Origin: Burkholderiaceae bacterium
Lineage (GTDB): Bacteria > Pseudomonadota > Gammaproteobacteria > Burkholderiales > Burkholderiaceae_C
Direction of reading: 5' to 3'
Assembly (NCBI GenBank): GCA_017848435.1
Contig: JAFEHU010000010.1
Coordinates: 1-34,586, forward strand
DNA: 34,586 bases
The translations under genes were made by a program, and so were the position numbers. This document shows positions 25,556-33,372 of the stretch, in pieces. Numbering within the stretch: the first letter of the stretch is position 1; every line of letters starts with the position of its first letter. Under the pieces are notes generated by a model that was not told the DNA's origin, made no database searches, and worked only from the letters and a program-made list of their open reading frames with translations.

Positions 25556-26323
25556 ATGACCCCCTCTGCTGCACCACCGCGCTGGTGGCGATTGCTGCGC
25601 GGCGCCTGGCGTGGGGTGCGCCTGCTGGCCCACATTGCCGGCGGCCTGTGGACCTACCACCTGCGGTTTCCGCGCCTGTCACCGGTACAGCGCCAGGCGG
25701 CGGTGCAGGCCTGGGCCGATGGCATGCTGGGCAAGGTCGGCATCACGCTGCAGCGGCTGGGCACGCCAGCCGCTGCGGGCCCGGTGCTGCTGGTGGCCAA
25801 CCACATCTCGTGGCTCGACATCGTGACCATGCACGCGGCGCGCTACTGCCGCTTTGTGTCGAAGGCGGGCATCCGGCAATGGCCGATGGTCGGCTCCATG
25901 GCCGATGCGGCTGGTACGCTTTACATCCAGCGTGAATCGCGGCGCGACGCGATGCGGGTGGTGCACCAGATGGCTGAGAGTTTGCGCGCAGGTGATGTGG
26001 TGGCGGTGTTCCCTGAAGGCACGACCAGCGACGGCATGACCATGCTGCCCTTCCATGCCAACCTGCTGCAAGCCGCCATCGCAGTGAACGCGCCGGTGCA
26101 GCCGGTGGCTATTTCGTATGTAGATGCCCACACCGGCGAACGCACGCTGGCCCCCTGCTACATCGGTGACGACACGCTGCTAGTGTCGATCTGGCGCACG
26201 CTGACAGCGCCCGCCATCCAGGCGGTGGTGCACTACGGTGAATTGCAACTGCCCCAGGGCCGGGACCGTCGCCAGTGGGCGGCCGACCTGCAGGCCGACG
26301 TGGCGCGGCTGCGGGCGGGCTAG
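25556..26323 (+). CDS. plsC: 1-acyl-sn-glycerol-3-phosphate acyltransferase
   Basis: A 255-residue membrane-associated acyltransferase converting lysophosphatidic acid to phosphatidic acid. The catalytic HX4D motif is in ANHISWLDIV, the substrate-binding FPEGTTSDG follows about 75 residues later, and VQPVAISYVD is the late motif. An N-terminal hydrophobic segment (about residues 8-28) anchors it. ATG 25556 is 13 bases after the pyrX stop, so it probably ends the yqgE-plsC transcript. It ends four bases before ychF on the other strand. Confidence 0.92.
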   Translation: MTPSAAPPRWWRLLRGAWRGVRLLAHIAGGLWTYHLRFPRLSPVQRQAAVQAWADGMLGKVGITLQRLGTPAAAGPVLLVANHISWLDIVTMHAARYCRFVSKAGIRQWPMVGSMADAAGTLYIQRESRRDAMRVVHQMAESLRAGDVVAVFPEGTTSDGMTMLPFHANLLQAAIAVNAPVQPVAISYVDAHTGERTLAPCYIGDDTLLVSIWRTLTAPAIQAVVHYGELQLPQGRDRRQWAADLQADVARLRAG

Positions 26324-26327
26324 ATGT

Positions 26328-27419
26328 TTAAGAGCTGAACAAAAAGTTCATCACGTCGCCATCTTTGACGACGTATTCCTTGCCTTCGGCGCGCATCTTG
26401 CCCGCGTCTTTGGCGCCCTGCTCGCCCTTGAAGGCGATGTAGTCGTCAAAGGCAATCGTCTGGGCGCGGATGTAGCCCTTTTCGAAATCGGTGTGGATCA
26501 CACCCGCCGCCTGCGGGCCGGTGTCGCCGACATGGATGGTCCAGGCGCGCACTTCCTTCACACCGGCGGTGAAGTAGGTTTGCAAGCCCAGCAACTTGAA
26601 TGCAGAGCGCACCAGACGGTTCAGGCCCGGCTCGGCCTGGCCCAGTTCCGCCAGGAACATCTGCCGGTCTTCGTCGCTCATCTCCGACATTTCGGCTTCC
26701 AGCTTGGCGCAAATCGCCACCACCGGCGCGTGCTGCGCGTCGGCAAATGCTTTCAGGCGATCCAGCAGTGGGTTGTTCTCAAAGCCGTCTTCGGCCACGT
26801 TGGCCACAAACATCGCCGGTTTGGCGGTGATCAGGAAAAACTGCTGCAGCAGCGGGCGCTCCTCCTTGCTGAAGTCGATGGTGCGCACCGGCTTGGTGTC
26901 GTTCAGCGCGGTCTGGCATTTCTCCAGAATCGCCACCAACTTGATGGACTCTTTGTCGCCCGAGCGCGCGGTTTTGGTGACCCGGTGCAGGGCTTTTTCC
27001 ACTGCGGCCAGGTCGGCCAGGCACAACTCGGTCTGGATCACCTCGATGTCGGAAATCGGGTCCACCTTGCCCGACACGTGGATCACGTTGTCGTCTTCAA
27101 AACAGCGCACCACGTTGACGATGGCGTCGGTCTCGCGGATGTGGGCCAGAAACTTGTTGCCCAGGCCTTCGCCGGTGCTGGCACCGGCCACCAGGCCAGC
27201 AATGTCCACAAACTCCACAATCGCCGGCACCACGCGCTCGGGCTGCACAATGGCGCTCAGCTGCGCCAGCCGGGGGTCAGGCACCTCGACGATGCCCACG
27301 TTGGGCTCGATGGTGCAAAAAGGGTAGTTTTCGGCCGCAATGCCCGCCTTGGTGAGGGCGTTGAACAGGGTGGATTTACCGACGTTGGGCAGGCCGACGA
27401 TGCCGCACTTCAAACTCAT
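26328..27419 (-). CDS. ychF: Redox-regulated/ribosome-associated ATPase YchF (Obg family)
   Basis: A 363-residue P-loop protein, the same length as E. coli YchF. It has [22 protein letters not shown] at the N-terminus (P-loop), the switch segment [10 protein letters not shown] with the following GEGLGNKFL, and the C-terminal TGS domain ([29 protein letters not shown]). The specificity site is the atypical NVAE that favours ATP over GTP. Start is ATG 27419 with GGAG about 9 nt upstream; the TTG at 27425 is rejected. Confidence 0.96.
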   Translation of the reverse strand: MSLKCGIVGLPNVGKSTLFNALTKAGIAAENYPFCTIEPNVGIVEVPDPRLAQLSAIVQPERVVPAIVEFVDIAGLVAGASTGEGLGNKFLAHIRETDAIVNVVRCFEDDNVIHVSGKVDPISDIEVIQTELCLADLAAVEKALHRVTKTARSGDKESIKLVAILEKCQTALNDTKPVRTIDFSKEERPLLQQFFLITAKPAMFVANVAEDGFENNPLLDRLKAFADAQHAPVVAICAKLEAEMSEMSDEDRQMFLAELGQAEPGLNRLVRSAFKLLGLQTYFTAGVKEVRAWTIHVGDTGPQAAGVIHTDFEKGYIRAQTIAFDDYIAFKGEQGAKDAGKMRAEGKEYVVKDGDVMNFLFSS

Positions 27420-27479
27420 TGACAAGACTCCAGAACAGGTCGGTTAGTGTAAGTCACCCACCCGTGGAGGGGCTGGCGG

Positions 27480-28532
27480 TCAACAGCCGCCCGTCACATA
27501 GCACTTGAGTTCGGGTTCTCGGTCCACTTTGGGCGGGCTCAACAGCGCCGCGGCCACACCGGTGCCGAGGTTCAGGAAATCAAACGGAAAGCCGAGCGGG
27601 TCCACGCCGGGCATGAACAGCTGGGTGCAAACAGAACGGGCGATGCGTTTCGGGTCGGCCGGGCCGTCGTGGGTGATGGCGTCGAACGCCAGCGCGTAGG
27701 CCACCGCGTCGGAGGTGCCGACCAGCAGGTGGTCGGCCAGGTTCAGCGGGCAGACGTCTTGTGTGGCCACATTGACCAGGTGGCTGCCGGTGCCACGCAG
27801 GCGCGAGGACGCGCCGGTGCCGAGGTTGGGCACCACCACCTCGTCCAGCATCGTGTAAACGCTGGTGTAGGCCACCTCGGGCATGGTCTCAAAGTCTTTG
27901 TTCAGGGCGGCCAGAAAGACCGAACTGTCACGCTGCTGCCAGATGGCGGGCGAGCACGGCAGCACGCACAGCGCATGGGCGTCGAGGGTGCCGTGGTGGG
28001 AACCCGACAGCGACACCAGGTCGTCCACCTGGGCACGGATGTCGGGCCAGAAGCGCAACGCCCAGCGCGGCACCATGCCGCCCTGGCTGTGGCCGATGAT
28101 CTGCACCTTTTGCTGGCTGCGGCGTGCCATTTCCCGCACCGCGTAGACCACGTACTCCGCCGCCACCTGGATGTCGCCCATGCCGTTTTGCGGCAGGTCC
28201 ACCGTGCAGTACGGGAAGCCGATCTTCTCGAGCTGCGGCACGTAGTTCCAGCTGAAGGTGTTGCGGGCGTTGGTTGCGGTGCCGTGCACCAGCAGCACCG
28301 GGGTGCGGGTGGCGTTGTCCACGCCGGGGCTGCAGCGCAGGCTGGCCGCCAGGTTGAACGAGGGTGTTTCCAGCGGCCGGACGTTGGGCGCAGGGGCGAT
28401 GGGCGTTGGGGCAACCGCCGCTGGCCGTTCGGTCACTGGCGCTGCGGCCGAGGGCGTCGCGCCGTCCCCACCGCCACCACAGGCCTGCAGCACAACGGCG
28501 CTCAGCACAGCGCATACAACGTGAAGTCTCAT
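27480..28532 (-). CDS. CalB-like lipase/esterase, predicted lipoprotein (paralogue A)
   Basis: A 350-residue exported alpha/beta hydrolase. The signal peptide ends in LQAC (lipid Cys18), followed by GGGG and a Pro/Ala linker to about residue 55. The nucleophile is Ser149 in IGHSQGG. Aligning with fungal Candida antarctica lipase B gives Asp230 (TMLDEVVVP) and His268 (LADHLL); spacings of 81 and 38 residues compare with 82 and 37 in CalB. Cys67/Cys109 and Cys261 plus the SVC Cys fit CalB disulfides. The oxyanion Thr (HGTAT) and Gln after Ser are kept. Substrate unknown; ester hydrolysis is expected outside the inner membrane. Start ATG 28532 is preferred over a GTG at 28541. It lies 83 nt downstream of paralogue B. 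Confidence 0.82.
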   Translation of the reverse strand: MRLHVVCAVLSAVVLQACGGGGDGATPSAAAPVTERPAAVAPTPIAPAPNVRPLETPSFNLAASLRCSPGVDNATRTPVLLVHGTATNARNTFSWNYVPQLEKIGFPYCTVDLPQNGMGDIQVAAEYVVYAVREMARRSQQKVQIIGHSQGGMVPRWALRFWPDIRAQVDDLVSLSGSHHGTLDAHALCVLPCSPAIWQQRDSSVFLAALNKDFETMPEVAYTSVYTMLDEVVVPNLGTGASSRLRGTGSHLVNVATQDVCPLNLADHLLVGTSDAVAYALAFDAITHDGPADPKRIARSVCTQLFMPGVDPLGFPFDFLNLGTGVAAALLSPPKVDREPELKCYVTGGC

Positions 28533-28615
28533 GGTCTGCACGGCCTCTGGGGCATTCGAATGGTGCTCCAGTGTAGAACGCAGACAGGCCTGCCCGTCTC
28601 GGGAATGACCCGGTG

Positions 28616-29608
28616 TCAGTTGCCCGATGCCACGTAGGGCTTGAGCGGGGGCTCGGCGCTGACCGACGGTGTCAGCAGGATGCCGGGGGTGAAGGTGAGC
28701 GCCGCCATGCTGATGAAGTTCAGCGGGAACATCACCGGGTCAACGCCCGGCATGAAGGGCTTCAGGCAGATCGAGCGGGGAATGCGCTTGGGGTCGGCCG
28801 GACCGGCGTGGATGATGGCGTCGAGCGCCAGCGCGTGGAACACCGGGTCGGACGTGCCCGCCAGCAGGTGGTCGGCAAAGTTCAGTGGGCAGACGTCCTG
28901 GCTCGCGATGTTGCGCACCTGGGCCGCGTTGACACCGGGGCCCACGCGCAGGCTGGACGTGCCGCTCTGGTTGAAGTTGGGCACCGCCACCTCGTCGGTG
29001 CGGGTGTAGAGCGCGGTGTACGAGATGCCCGGCACGGTCTCGAAGTCCTTGTTCAGCGCGGCCATGAAAGCCGAGCCGGTGCGCAGCTGCCAGATGGCGG
29101 GGGCACAGGGCTTGAGGCAGGCTGCCACCGCGTCCAGCGTGCCGTGGTTCACACCGGCGAGCGAGATCAGGTCGTCGATCATCGGGCGGACGTCGGGCCA
29201 GAAACGGATCGACCAGCGCGGCAGTGCGCCGCCCATGCTGAAGCCGATGATGTGGATTTTCTTGTTGCCGGCACGGGCGTAGGTCGTTCGGATGGCGTGC
29301 GTCACGTACTCAGACCCCACCTGCAGCTCGGACGAACCCAGCACCGGCAGGTCCACCGCGCAGTACGGGATGTTGGCCTTTTGCAGGAACGGGATCCAGT
29401 TCCAGCCGTAGTTGCTTTTGACGGTCTGGCCGGCACCGGCGATGAGCAAGACCGGGCTGCGGTCGGCGGTGCCGATGTTGCCGCTGCAGCTGATGCGCTC
29501 GTTGAGCGTCTGGATGGGCGTTTCAAACGCCAACGGCTGGGCCGCCTGGGCGGCGCAACTGAATGCCAGGCCCGCGAGGCCCAGGAAAGCAGCAAATCGA
29601 TGCATCAT
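28616..29608 (-). CDS. CalB-like lipase/esterase, secreted without lipid anchor (paralogue B)
   Basis: A 330-residue exported hydrolase. The start ATG 29608 is preceded by GGAG five to six bases upstream; the signal peptide ends near CAAQA (residue 22) with no lipobox, so this copy is likely periplasmic or secreted and soluble. The predicted triad is Ser124 (IGFSMGG), Asp205 (YTRTDEVAVPN) and His247 (FADHLLAG). Cys41/Cys83 and Cys240 with the later SIC Cys match the disulfide layout of paralogue A. Unlike A and C, the residue after the nucleophile is Met instead of Gln, which may alter the oxyanion hole. It also lacks the long Pro/Ala linker. Substrate is not known. Confidence 0.82.
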   Translation of the reverse strand: MMHRFAAFLGLAGLAFSCAAQAAQPLAFETPIQTLNERISCSGNIGTADRSPVLLIAGAGQTVKSNYGWNWIPFLQKANIPYCAVDLPVLGSSELQVGSEYVTHAIRTTYARAGNKKIHIIGFSMGGALPRWSIRFWPDVRPMIDDLISLAGVNHGTLDAVAACLKPCAPAIWQLRTGSAFMAALNKDFETVPGISYTALYTRTDEVAVPNFNQSGTSSLRVGPGVNAAQVRNIASQDVCPLNFADHLLAGTSDPVFHALALDAIIHAGPADPKRIPRSICLKPFMPGVDPVMFPLNFISMAALTFTPGILLTPSVSAEPPLKPYVASGN

Positions 29609-29706
29609 GTTGTCTCCTGCCGCCATGGGCTTTAATACTTTTGAATTACCCAGCTTAACCGGCAATCGCCCTTTCGCCTAATCGCCACCCGCCAAGGCAC
29701 GCCGCG

Positions 29707-30600
29707 TCAGTCAAAACGGTAGTTCGCCTGGACCTGCTGGCCACAACGCAGGGTCTGGCCATCACCGGCCAGCACGATGGCGTTCATGCCCCAGGTCAGC
29801 GCGCCGTTGAGACGGGCGTCGCGGCGCTGGGCCAGCAGCAGGTCGCCGACCGCATGGCCGCGCTCGGCGGTGAGGGGGTCAATGTCGGGGATGGGGCAGC
29901 GCGCACAGGGCTTCACCAACCGCAGCTGCATGGCCTCGGCACCGTCGCCGATCTGCAGGCGGTCCAGGTGGTCTTCGTCGTAGGCCTCCAGCCCGCTCAG
30001 CACCACATTGGGCCGGAAACGTTCCATGCCCACCGCGGCATGGCCGGCCTCGGCCAGTTGGCGGTTGAACAGGGCCAGCGACGACTCGCCCGCCACCAGC
30101 ACCGCAAACCCGTCAGAAAACTGGTTGGGCGCCTCGACACCACCGGTCCAGCGCTTGTCGGACAGGCGTTTTTCGTCCGGGTCAAAACGCACCAGCCGCA
30201 GCGGGCCGAGGCCGCTGCCACCGGGCGACAGAAAGTCGGTGAACCACTGGGCTGCCAACGCGCCCATGTCGTAGGCCGGCACCTCGTCGTTCCAGACACG
30301 CACCGTCACCGGCTGCTCGGCCACGCCAATCGCCAGGTGCAGCGCCAGCATGCCGGGCGCGCGCAGCACCATGTCGTCGTGGCGCAAGGTGGGCCGGATC
30401 AGCGCCATGCGGGGCAGTTCGCGCTGCGAGACAAACTCGCCCTCGGCGTCCACCACCATCCAGGCACGGTCGAGGTCCAGCCCGGTGTGGGTCAGGATGG
30501 CCTCGTTGACCGCCACACCCGCACAGGACTTGATGGGGTAGACGTAAAGCTGTGCGATCCGGGCGTGGACGTCGGCGAGGGGTTCGGTCATGTTGGGCAT
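29707..30600 (-). CDS. MOSC-domain protein (YcbX/mARC-like, molybdenum cofactor-binding family)
   Basis: A 297-residue protein with the MOSC N-terminal beta-barrel domain (LYVYPIKSCAGVAVNEA, DRAWMVVDAEGEFVSQRELPRMALI) and the MOSC domain (FSDGFAVLVAGESSLALFNRQL, GMERFRPNVVLSG). LVKPCARCPIPDID contains the Cys that binds molybdenum in mARC and YcbX. These enzymes reduce N-hydroxylated compounds. There is no C-terminal ferredoxin domain, so electrons must come from a separate partner. It sits on the same strand between lipase paralogues C and B; a functional link is not evident. ATG 30600 or 30591 could be the start. Confidence 0.88.
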   Translation of the reverse strand: MPNMTEPLADVHARIAQLYVYPIKSCAGVAVNEAILTHTGLDLDRAWMVVDAEGEFVSQRELPRMALIRPTLRHDDMVLRAPGMLALHLAIGVAEQPVTVRVWNDEVPAYDMGALAAQWFTDFLSPGGSGLGPLRLVRFDPDEKRLSDKRWTGGVEAPNQFSDGFAVLVAGESSLALFNRQLAEAGHAAVGMERFRPNVVLSGLEAYDEDHLDRLQIGDGAEAMQLRLVKPCARCPIPDIDPLTAERGHAVGDLLLAQRRDARLNGALTWGMNAIVLAGDGQTLRCGQQVQANYRFD

Positions 30601-30650
30601 CTCAATTCAAGACAAGGTTCACGAATTGTCGTGGCAACGCAGCCCACATG

Positions 30651-30678
30651 AACAAAAGGCCAGGGGGTGCCCGGCCTT
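30651..30678 (-). terminator. Rho-independent terminator after lipase paralogue C
   Basis: On the minus strand AAGGCCGGG and CCCTGGCCTT form a stem with one bulged base and a 4-nt loop, followed by TTTTGTT. It is 37 nt beyond the paralogue C stop codon and just ahead of the MOSC gene, so it should separate the two transcripts. Confidence 0.75.
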
Positions 30679-30685
30679 CTGCAAC

Positions 30686-30701
30686 GCGCCCAAACGGGCG
30701 C
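30686..30701. repeat. Perfect 6-bp inverted repeat upstream of the terminator
   Basis: GCGCCC (30686-30691) and GGGCGC (30696-30701) pair around AAAC. It is 8 nt from the main terminator hairpin and may be part of the same termination region. Confidence 0.6.
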
Positions 30702-30714
30702 AATTTCGGAGCGC

Positions 30715-31797
30715 TCAGTACGTCACGTACTCGCGCAGCTTCGGCTCAACACTGCTCTTGGGCATCAAGGCCACCGAAGTGGCGAAGGTGAACATTGACT
30801 TGGTCAGAAAGTTCAGGGGCAGGGTCACCAGGTCAACACCTGGTGCGGCCAGCTTCGTGCACAGCCCCAGCCCTTGCCCCTTCAGGCGCGCCAGGCTGGC
30901 AGTGCCTTTGTGCTGCAGGGCATCAAGTGCAATCGCAAAGGGAATCGGGTCGTAGGTGATGGCCTGGAAGTGGTCGGCAATGTTGGTCAGGCAAATGTCC
31001 TGCGTGGCGATGTTGGCGCGCGCGCCGTCACCGGTCCGCAAGCTGGAAATGCCACGCTCTTCGTCAAAGTTCGGGATGGCCACGTCGTCGGTGCGCGTGT
31101 AGACCGACGTGTAGTCAATGCCAGCGAAGGTTTCACCGCCTTTGTTGAGCGCGTCGATGAATTTGGAGCCCACCGAGATTTGGGTGAAGGAGGTGACACA
31201 GGTCAGCGCGTCGATCGTGCACAGCAAGTTGCCTTCAATCAAACCGTGGTAAGCCGCCGCCACACCAATGAAGTCTTCCACCATGGGACGGGTGTCGGCG
31301 AAGTACTTCAAGGACCAGCGGCCTGTGGCGCCACCCTGGCTGTAGGCGATCACGGCCATGGGGGTCTTGGTGATTTCATGCACCTTGCGGATCGCGTAGG
31401 TCACGTACTCCGAAGCAATTTGCAGGTCGCCCGTGTGTTTGAACGGCAGGTCCACCGTGCACCATGGCATGCCCAACTGGTCGAACGAAGGGATGTAGGT
31501 CCAGCTCAATTCGCTGTCCGCCGTCATGGTGGCCGCCGGGATCATCAGCACGGTGCGGCCCGCATTCGGGCCAAAACCGGCGCTGCACTTCATGGCTCCC
31601 AGCAGCGTGTTTTCCGGCGTCAGCAGACCGTCGGTCAGGGTCTTGGCCACAGGTGCCGCTGGGGCGGCAGGGGCCGCAAGGGCAGGCGCGACCGCAACGG
31701 CAGCGGGTTGTTCAGTCGGTGTGCTGACCGTGTCGCCGCCGCCACCGCAAGCGGCTAAAAACAACGCTGCCGCCAGAGAAATAGAGAGTTTCAACAT
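30715..31797 (-). CDS. CalB-like lipase/esterase, predicted lipoprotein (paralogue C)
   Basis: A 360-residue exported hydrolase. The signal peptide has a good lipobox, LAAC (lipid Cys17), then GGGG and an Ala/Pro linker to about residue 52. The predicted triad is Ser153 (IAYSQGG), Asp237 (YTRTDDVAIPN) and His276 (IADHFQ). Cys71/Cys113 and Cys269 with the later GLC Cys again match the CalB-like layout. It is more diverged than A and B: the HG motif is replaced by IPAATMT. Start ATG 31797 has AAAGG nearby. Upstream is an AT-rich leader. Its own terminator follows, so it is probably expressed separately from the MOSC/B/A genes. Confidence 0.82.
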   Translation of the reverse strand: MLKLSISLAAALFLAACGGGGDTVSTPTEQPAAVAVAPALAAPAAPAAPVAKTLTDGLLTPENTLLGAMKCSAGFGPNAGRTVLMIPAATMTADSELSWTYIPSFDQLGMPWCTVDLPFKHTGDLQIASEYVTYAIRKVHEITKTPMAVIAYSQGGATGRWSLKYFADTRPMVEDFIGVAAAYHGLIEGNLLCTIDALTCVTSFTQISVGSKFIDALNKGGETFAGIDYTSVYTRTDDVAIPNFDEERGISSLRTGDGARANIATQDICLTNIADHFQAITYDPIPFAIALDALQHKGTASLARLKGQGLGLCTKLAAPGVDLVTLPLNFLTKSMFTFATSVALMPKSSVEPKLREYVTY

Positions 31798-32059
31798 AAC
31801 GCACCTTTAAAAAAGAGGCCTGCCAGCTAACACAAAGAAATTCACAAAACCAACAAAACGCCGATTTATTAGTAAAAAAGTATTAGCAAGATACGTGCGC
31901 GGCCGCGTGGTGGATTCGCGCTTCATCAAATTGCGCAGGCTCCACTGGAAAAAAAGTGCCAACCTGTTCACGAAAACACAGCATGTCCCTCTTGAATGTG
32001 CGACGACGCACAGACAAAGGGGTCTTGTAAGGTGGTCTTGTCGCCTCGGGAAATGGCCG

Positions 32060-32100
32060 GCGCCAACCCCGGTTGGGCACCCTGCTGGGGCACTTGGCGC
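32060..32100. repeat. Long imperfect hairpin in the lipase C / ubiH gap
   Basis: GCGCCAA (32060-32066) pairs with TTGGCGC (32094-32100), and CCCC (32067-32070) with GGGG (32087-32090), leaving a 3-nt bulge and a 16-nt loop. This gives an 11-bp stem. No adjoining T-run is present on either strand, so it is not called a terminator. Confidence 0.6.
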
Positions 32101-32106
32101 ACCAAT

Positions 32107-32124
32107 TTGAACCGCCCAGTTCAA
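32107..32124. promoter_or_regulatory. Inverted repeat TTGAAC-N6-GTTCAA
   Basis: A perfect 6-bp inverted repeat with a 6-bp spacer, about 90 nt before the ubiH start. It has the size of a dimeric-regulator site; no regulator is suggested by the neighbourhood. Confidence 0.35.
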
Positions 32125-32174
32125 TCCTGCACTGCAAAGTCTTACGCCCAGCCCGGTGAACAAAGGCCATCCCC

Positions 32175-32189
32175 TGAGGCGGGGCCTCA
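32175..32189. repeat. Hairpin TGAGGC-GGG-GCCTCA upstream of ubiH
   Basis: A perfect 6-bp stem with a 3-nt loop lies 14 nt before the ubiH -10-like hexamer, where a -35 would be expected. It may block or replace a normal -35 element. Confidence 0.45.
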
Positions 32190-32203
32190 CGGAGGCAGCC
32201 CCC

Positions 32204-32209
32204 TACAAT
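32204..32209 (+). promoter_or_regulatory. -10-like TACAAT 6 nt before the ubiH start
   Basis: TACAAT is six bases before the ATG at 32216. Transcription would begin at or next to the start codon. No -35 match is present at 16-18 bp; the nearest GGAGG is about 20 nt before the ATG, too far for a normal ribosome site. Confidence 0.4.
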
Positions 32210-32215
32210 CCGGCG

Positions 32216-33322
32216 ATGACTTTGCACTTGGACGTGTGTATCCGCGGCGGCGGCATCGTGGGCATGGGCCTGGCGTTGCAGCTGGCCAGCCAGCGCCTGC
32301 GCGTGGGCCTGGTGGCCCATGCGGCGCCGGCCGTGCAGGATGTGCGCGCCTACGCGCTGAACGCCGCGTCGCGCGCACTGCTGACCACGCTGCGTGTCTG
32401 GCCTGACGCCCACCACGCCACGCCGGTGCGGCGCATGGACATCTGGGGCGACAACGGCGGCCACCTGGCGTTTGACCAAGCCGACCTGGGCTGCGACGCG
32501 CTCGCCTGGATCGTCGATGTGCCTGCGCTGGAGCAGCAGCTCCACCAGGCCATTGGTTACCAGCCGCTGATTGAACGCCTCAGCCCCGAATCCCCGGCAC
32601 CCACCGCCGCACTGGAAGTGATTTGCGAAGGCCGCCACAGCCGCCAGCGCGACGCACGTGGTGCCAGCCTGGCGCTCCACCCGTACGGCCAGCGCGCCAT
32701 TGCCGCCCGCCTGCAGTGCGAACAGCCCCACGGCGGCGTGGCCCGGCAGTGGTTTGCCAACGGCGAGGTGCTGGCCTTGTTGCCGATGGCGGGGAACTCC
32801 CTGGCCTTGGTCTGGTCAGTCTCCCATGCCCATGCCGACGAACTGCTGCAGTTGCCTGCCCCCGCTTTTGAGGAACGGCTGATGTCGGCCAGCCTCGGCA
32901 CGTCCCACCGCTTGACCTTGACCAGCGAGCGCGCCAGCTGGCCGCTGATGCTGGGCCGGGCTTCGCGCTGGGTCGGCCCTGGCTGGGCGCTGGCCGGCGA
33001 CGCCGCGCACTGCATCCACCCGCTGGCCGGCCAGGGCCTGAACCTCGGCCTGGCCGATGTGGCCGAACTCGCCAAGGTGTTGGCCGCCCGCAGCGGCAGC
33101 GACTACTGGCGCAGCCTGGGCGACCTGCGGCTGCTGCGCCGCTACGAACGCGCCCGCCAGGCCGACGTGGCCGCCATGGCGGGCTTCACCGACCACCTGC
33201 AGCGGCTGTTTGCCCAGAACGACGGCCCCTGGCCCGCGCTGCGCAACGGCGCCATGCGTGCGGTGGAGCGCAGTGGCCCGGTCAAGCACTGGCTGGCACG
33301 CCAGGCCATGGGTCTGGCGTGA
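32216..33322 (+). CDS. UbiH/UbiF/VisC-family FAD-dependent monooxygenase (ubiquinone hydroxylase)
   Basis: A 368-residue flavoprotein hydroxylase. The FAD dinucleotide fold is VCIRGGGIVGMGLALQLA (residues about 7-24), and the second FAD site is the diagnostic ALAGDAAHCIHPLAGQGLNLG near residue 265. These mark the UbiH/COQ6 family, which hydroxylates the aromatic ring during ubiquinone synthesis. The exact member (UbiH, UbiI, UbiF or UbiM type) cannot be assigned by eye. ATG 32216 gives the proper N-terminus; an in-frame codon at 32156 would place the promoter-like region in the coding sequence. dsbC follows after 50 nt. Confidence 0.88.
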   Translation: MTLHLDVCIRGGGIVGMGLALQLASQRLRVGLVAHAAPAVQDVRAYALNAASRALLTTLRVWPDAHHATPVRRMDIWGDNGGHLAFDQADLGCDALAWIVDVPALEQQLHQAIGYQPLIERLSPESPAPTAALEVICEGRHSRQRDARGASLALHPYGQRAIAARLQCEQPHGGVARQWFANGEVLALLPMAGNSLALVWSVSHAHADELLQLPAPAFEERLMSASLGTSHRLTLTSERASWPLMLGRASRWVGPGWALAGDAAHCIHPLAGQGLNLGLADVAELAKVLAARSGSDYWRSLGDLRLLRRYERARQADVAAMAGFTDHLQRLFAQNDGPWPALRNGAMRAVERSGPVKHWLARQAMGLA

Positions 33323-33372
33323 GCGTCTTCGTCTTCACTTCCCCACACTTTTTCATTCCATCAGGCTCTGCC

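Larger units (their letters stand above)
31798..32215. other. 418-nt divergent intergenic region, lipase paralogue C / ubiH
   Basis: No convincing gene is seen. The left part (31798-31890) is markedly AT-rich compared with its surroundings and should hold the lipase C promoter, though no good -35/-10 pair stands out. Further right are a small hairpin (31997-32012), two copies of GGTCTTGT (32021-32028 and 32034-32041), a large hairpin (32060-32100), an inverted repeat TTGAAC-6-GTTCAA (32107-32124), another hairpin (32175-32189) and a -10-like hexamer before ubiH. Confidence 0.7.

Noticed and set aside
27420-27479. GC-rich stem (CCCaCC/GGaGGG) as a terminator after lipase paralogue A
   Set aside because: The stem is short with an internal mismatch and no T-run on the correct side.
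28562-28604. Possible hairpin AGAC..GTCT between lipase genes B and A
   Set aside because: A mismatch in a short stem and no T-run; not strong enough to call a terminator.
31807-32190. 127-codon minus-strand frame in the lipase C / ubiH gap
   Set aside because: It has no family resemblance, no ribosome site and spans the hairpins and the AT-rich leader. Chance opening is more likely.
33319-33372. GTG start for dsbC overlapping the ubiH-family stop as GTGA
   Set aside because: It would put 18 residues ahead of a well-formed signal peptide. The ATG at 33373 gives a normal exported N-terminus.
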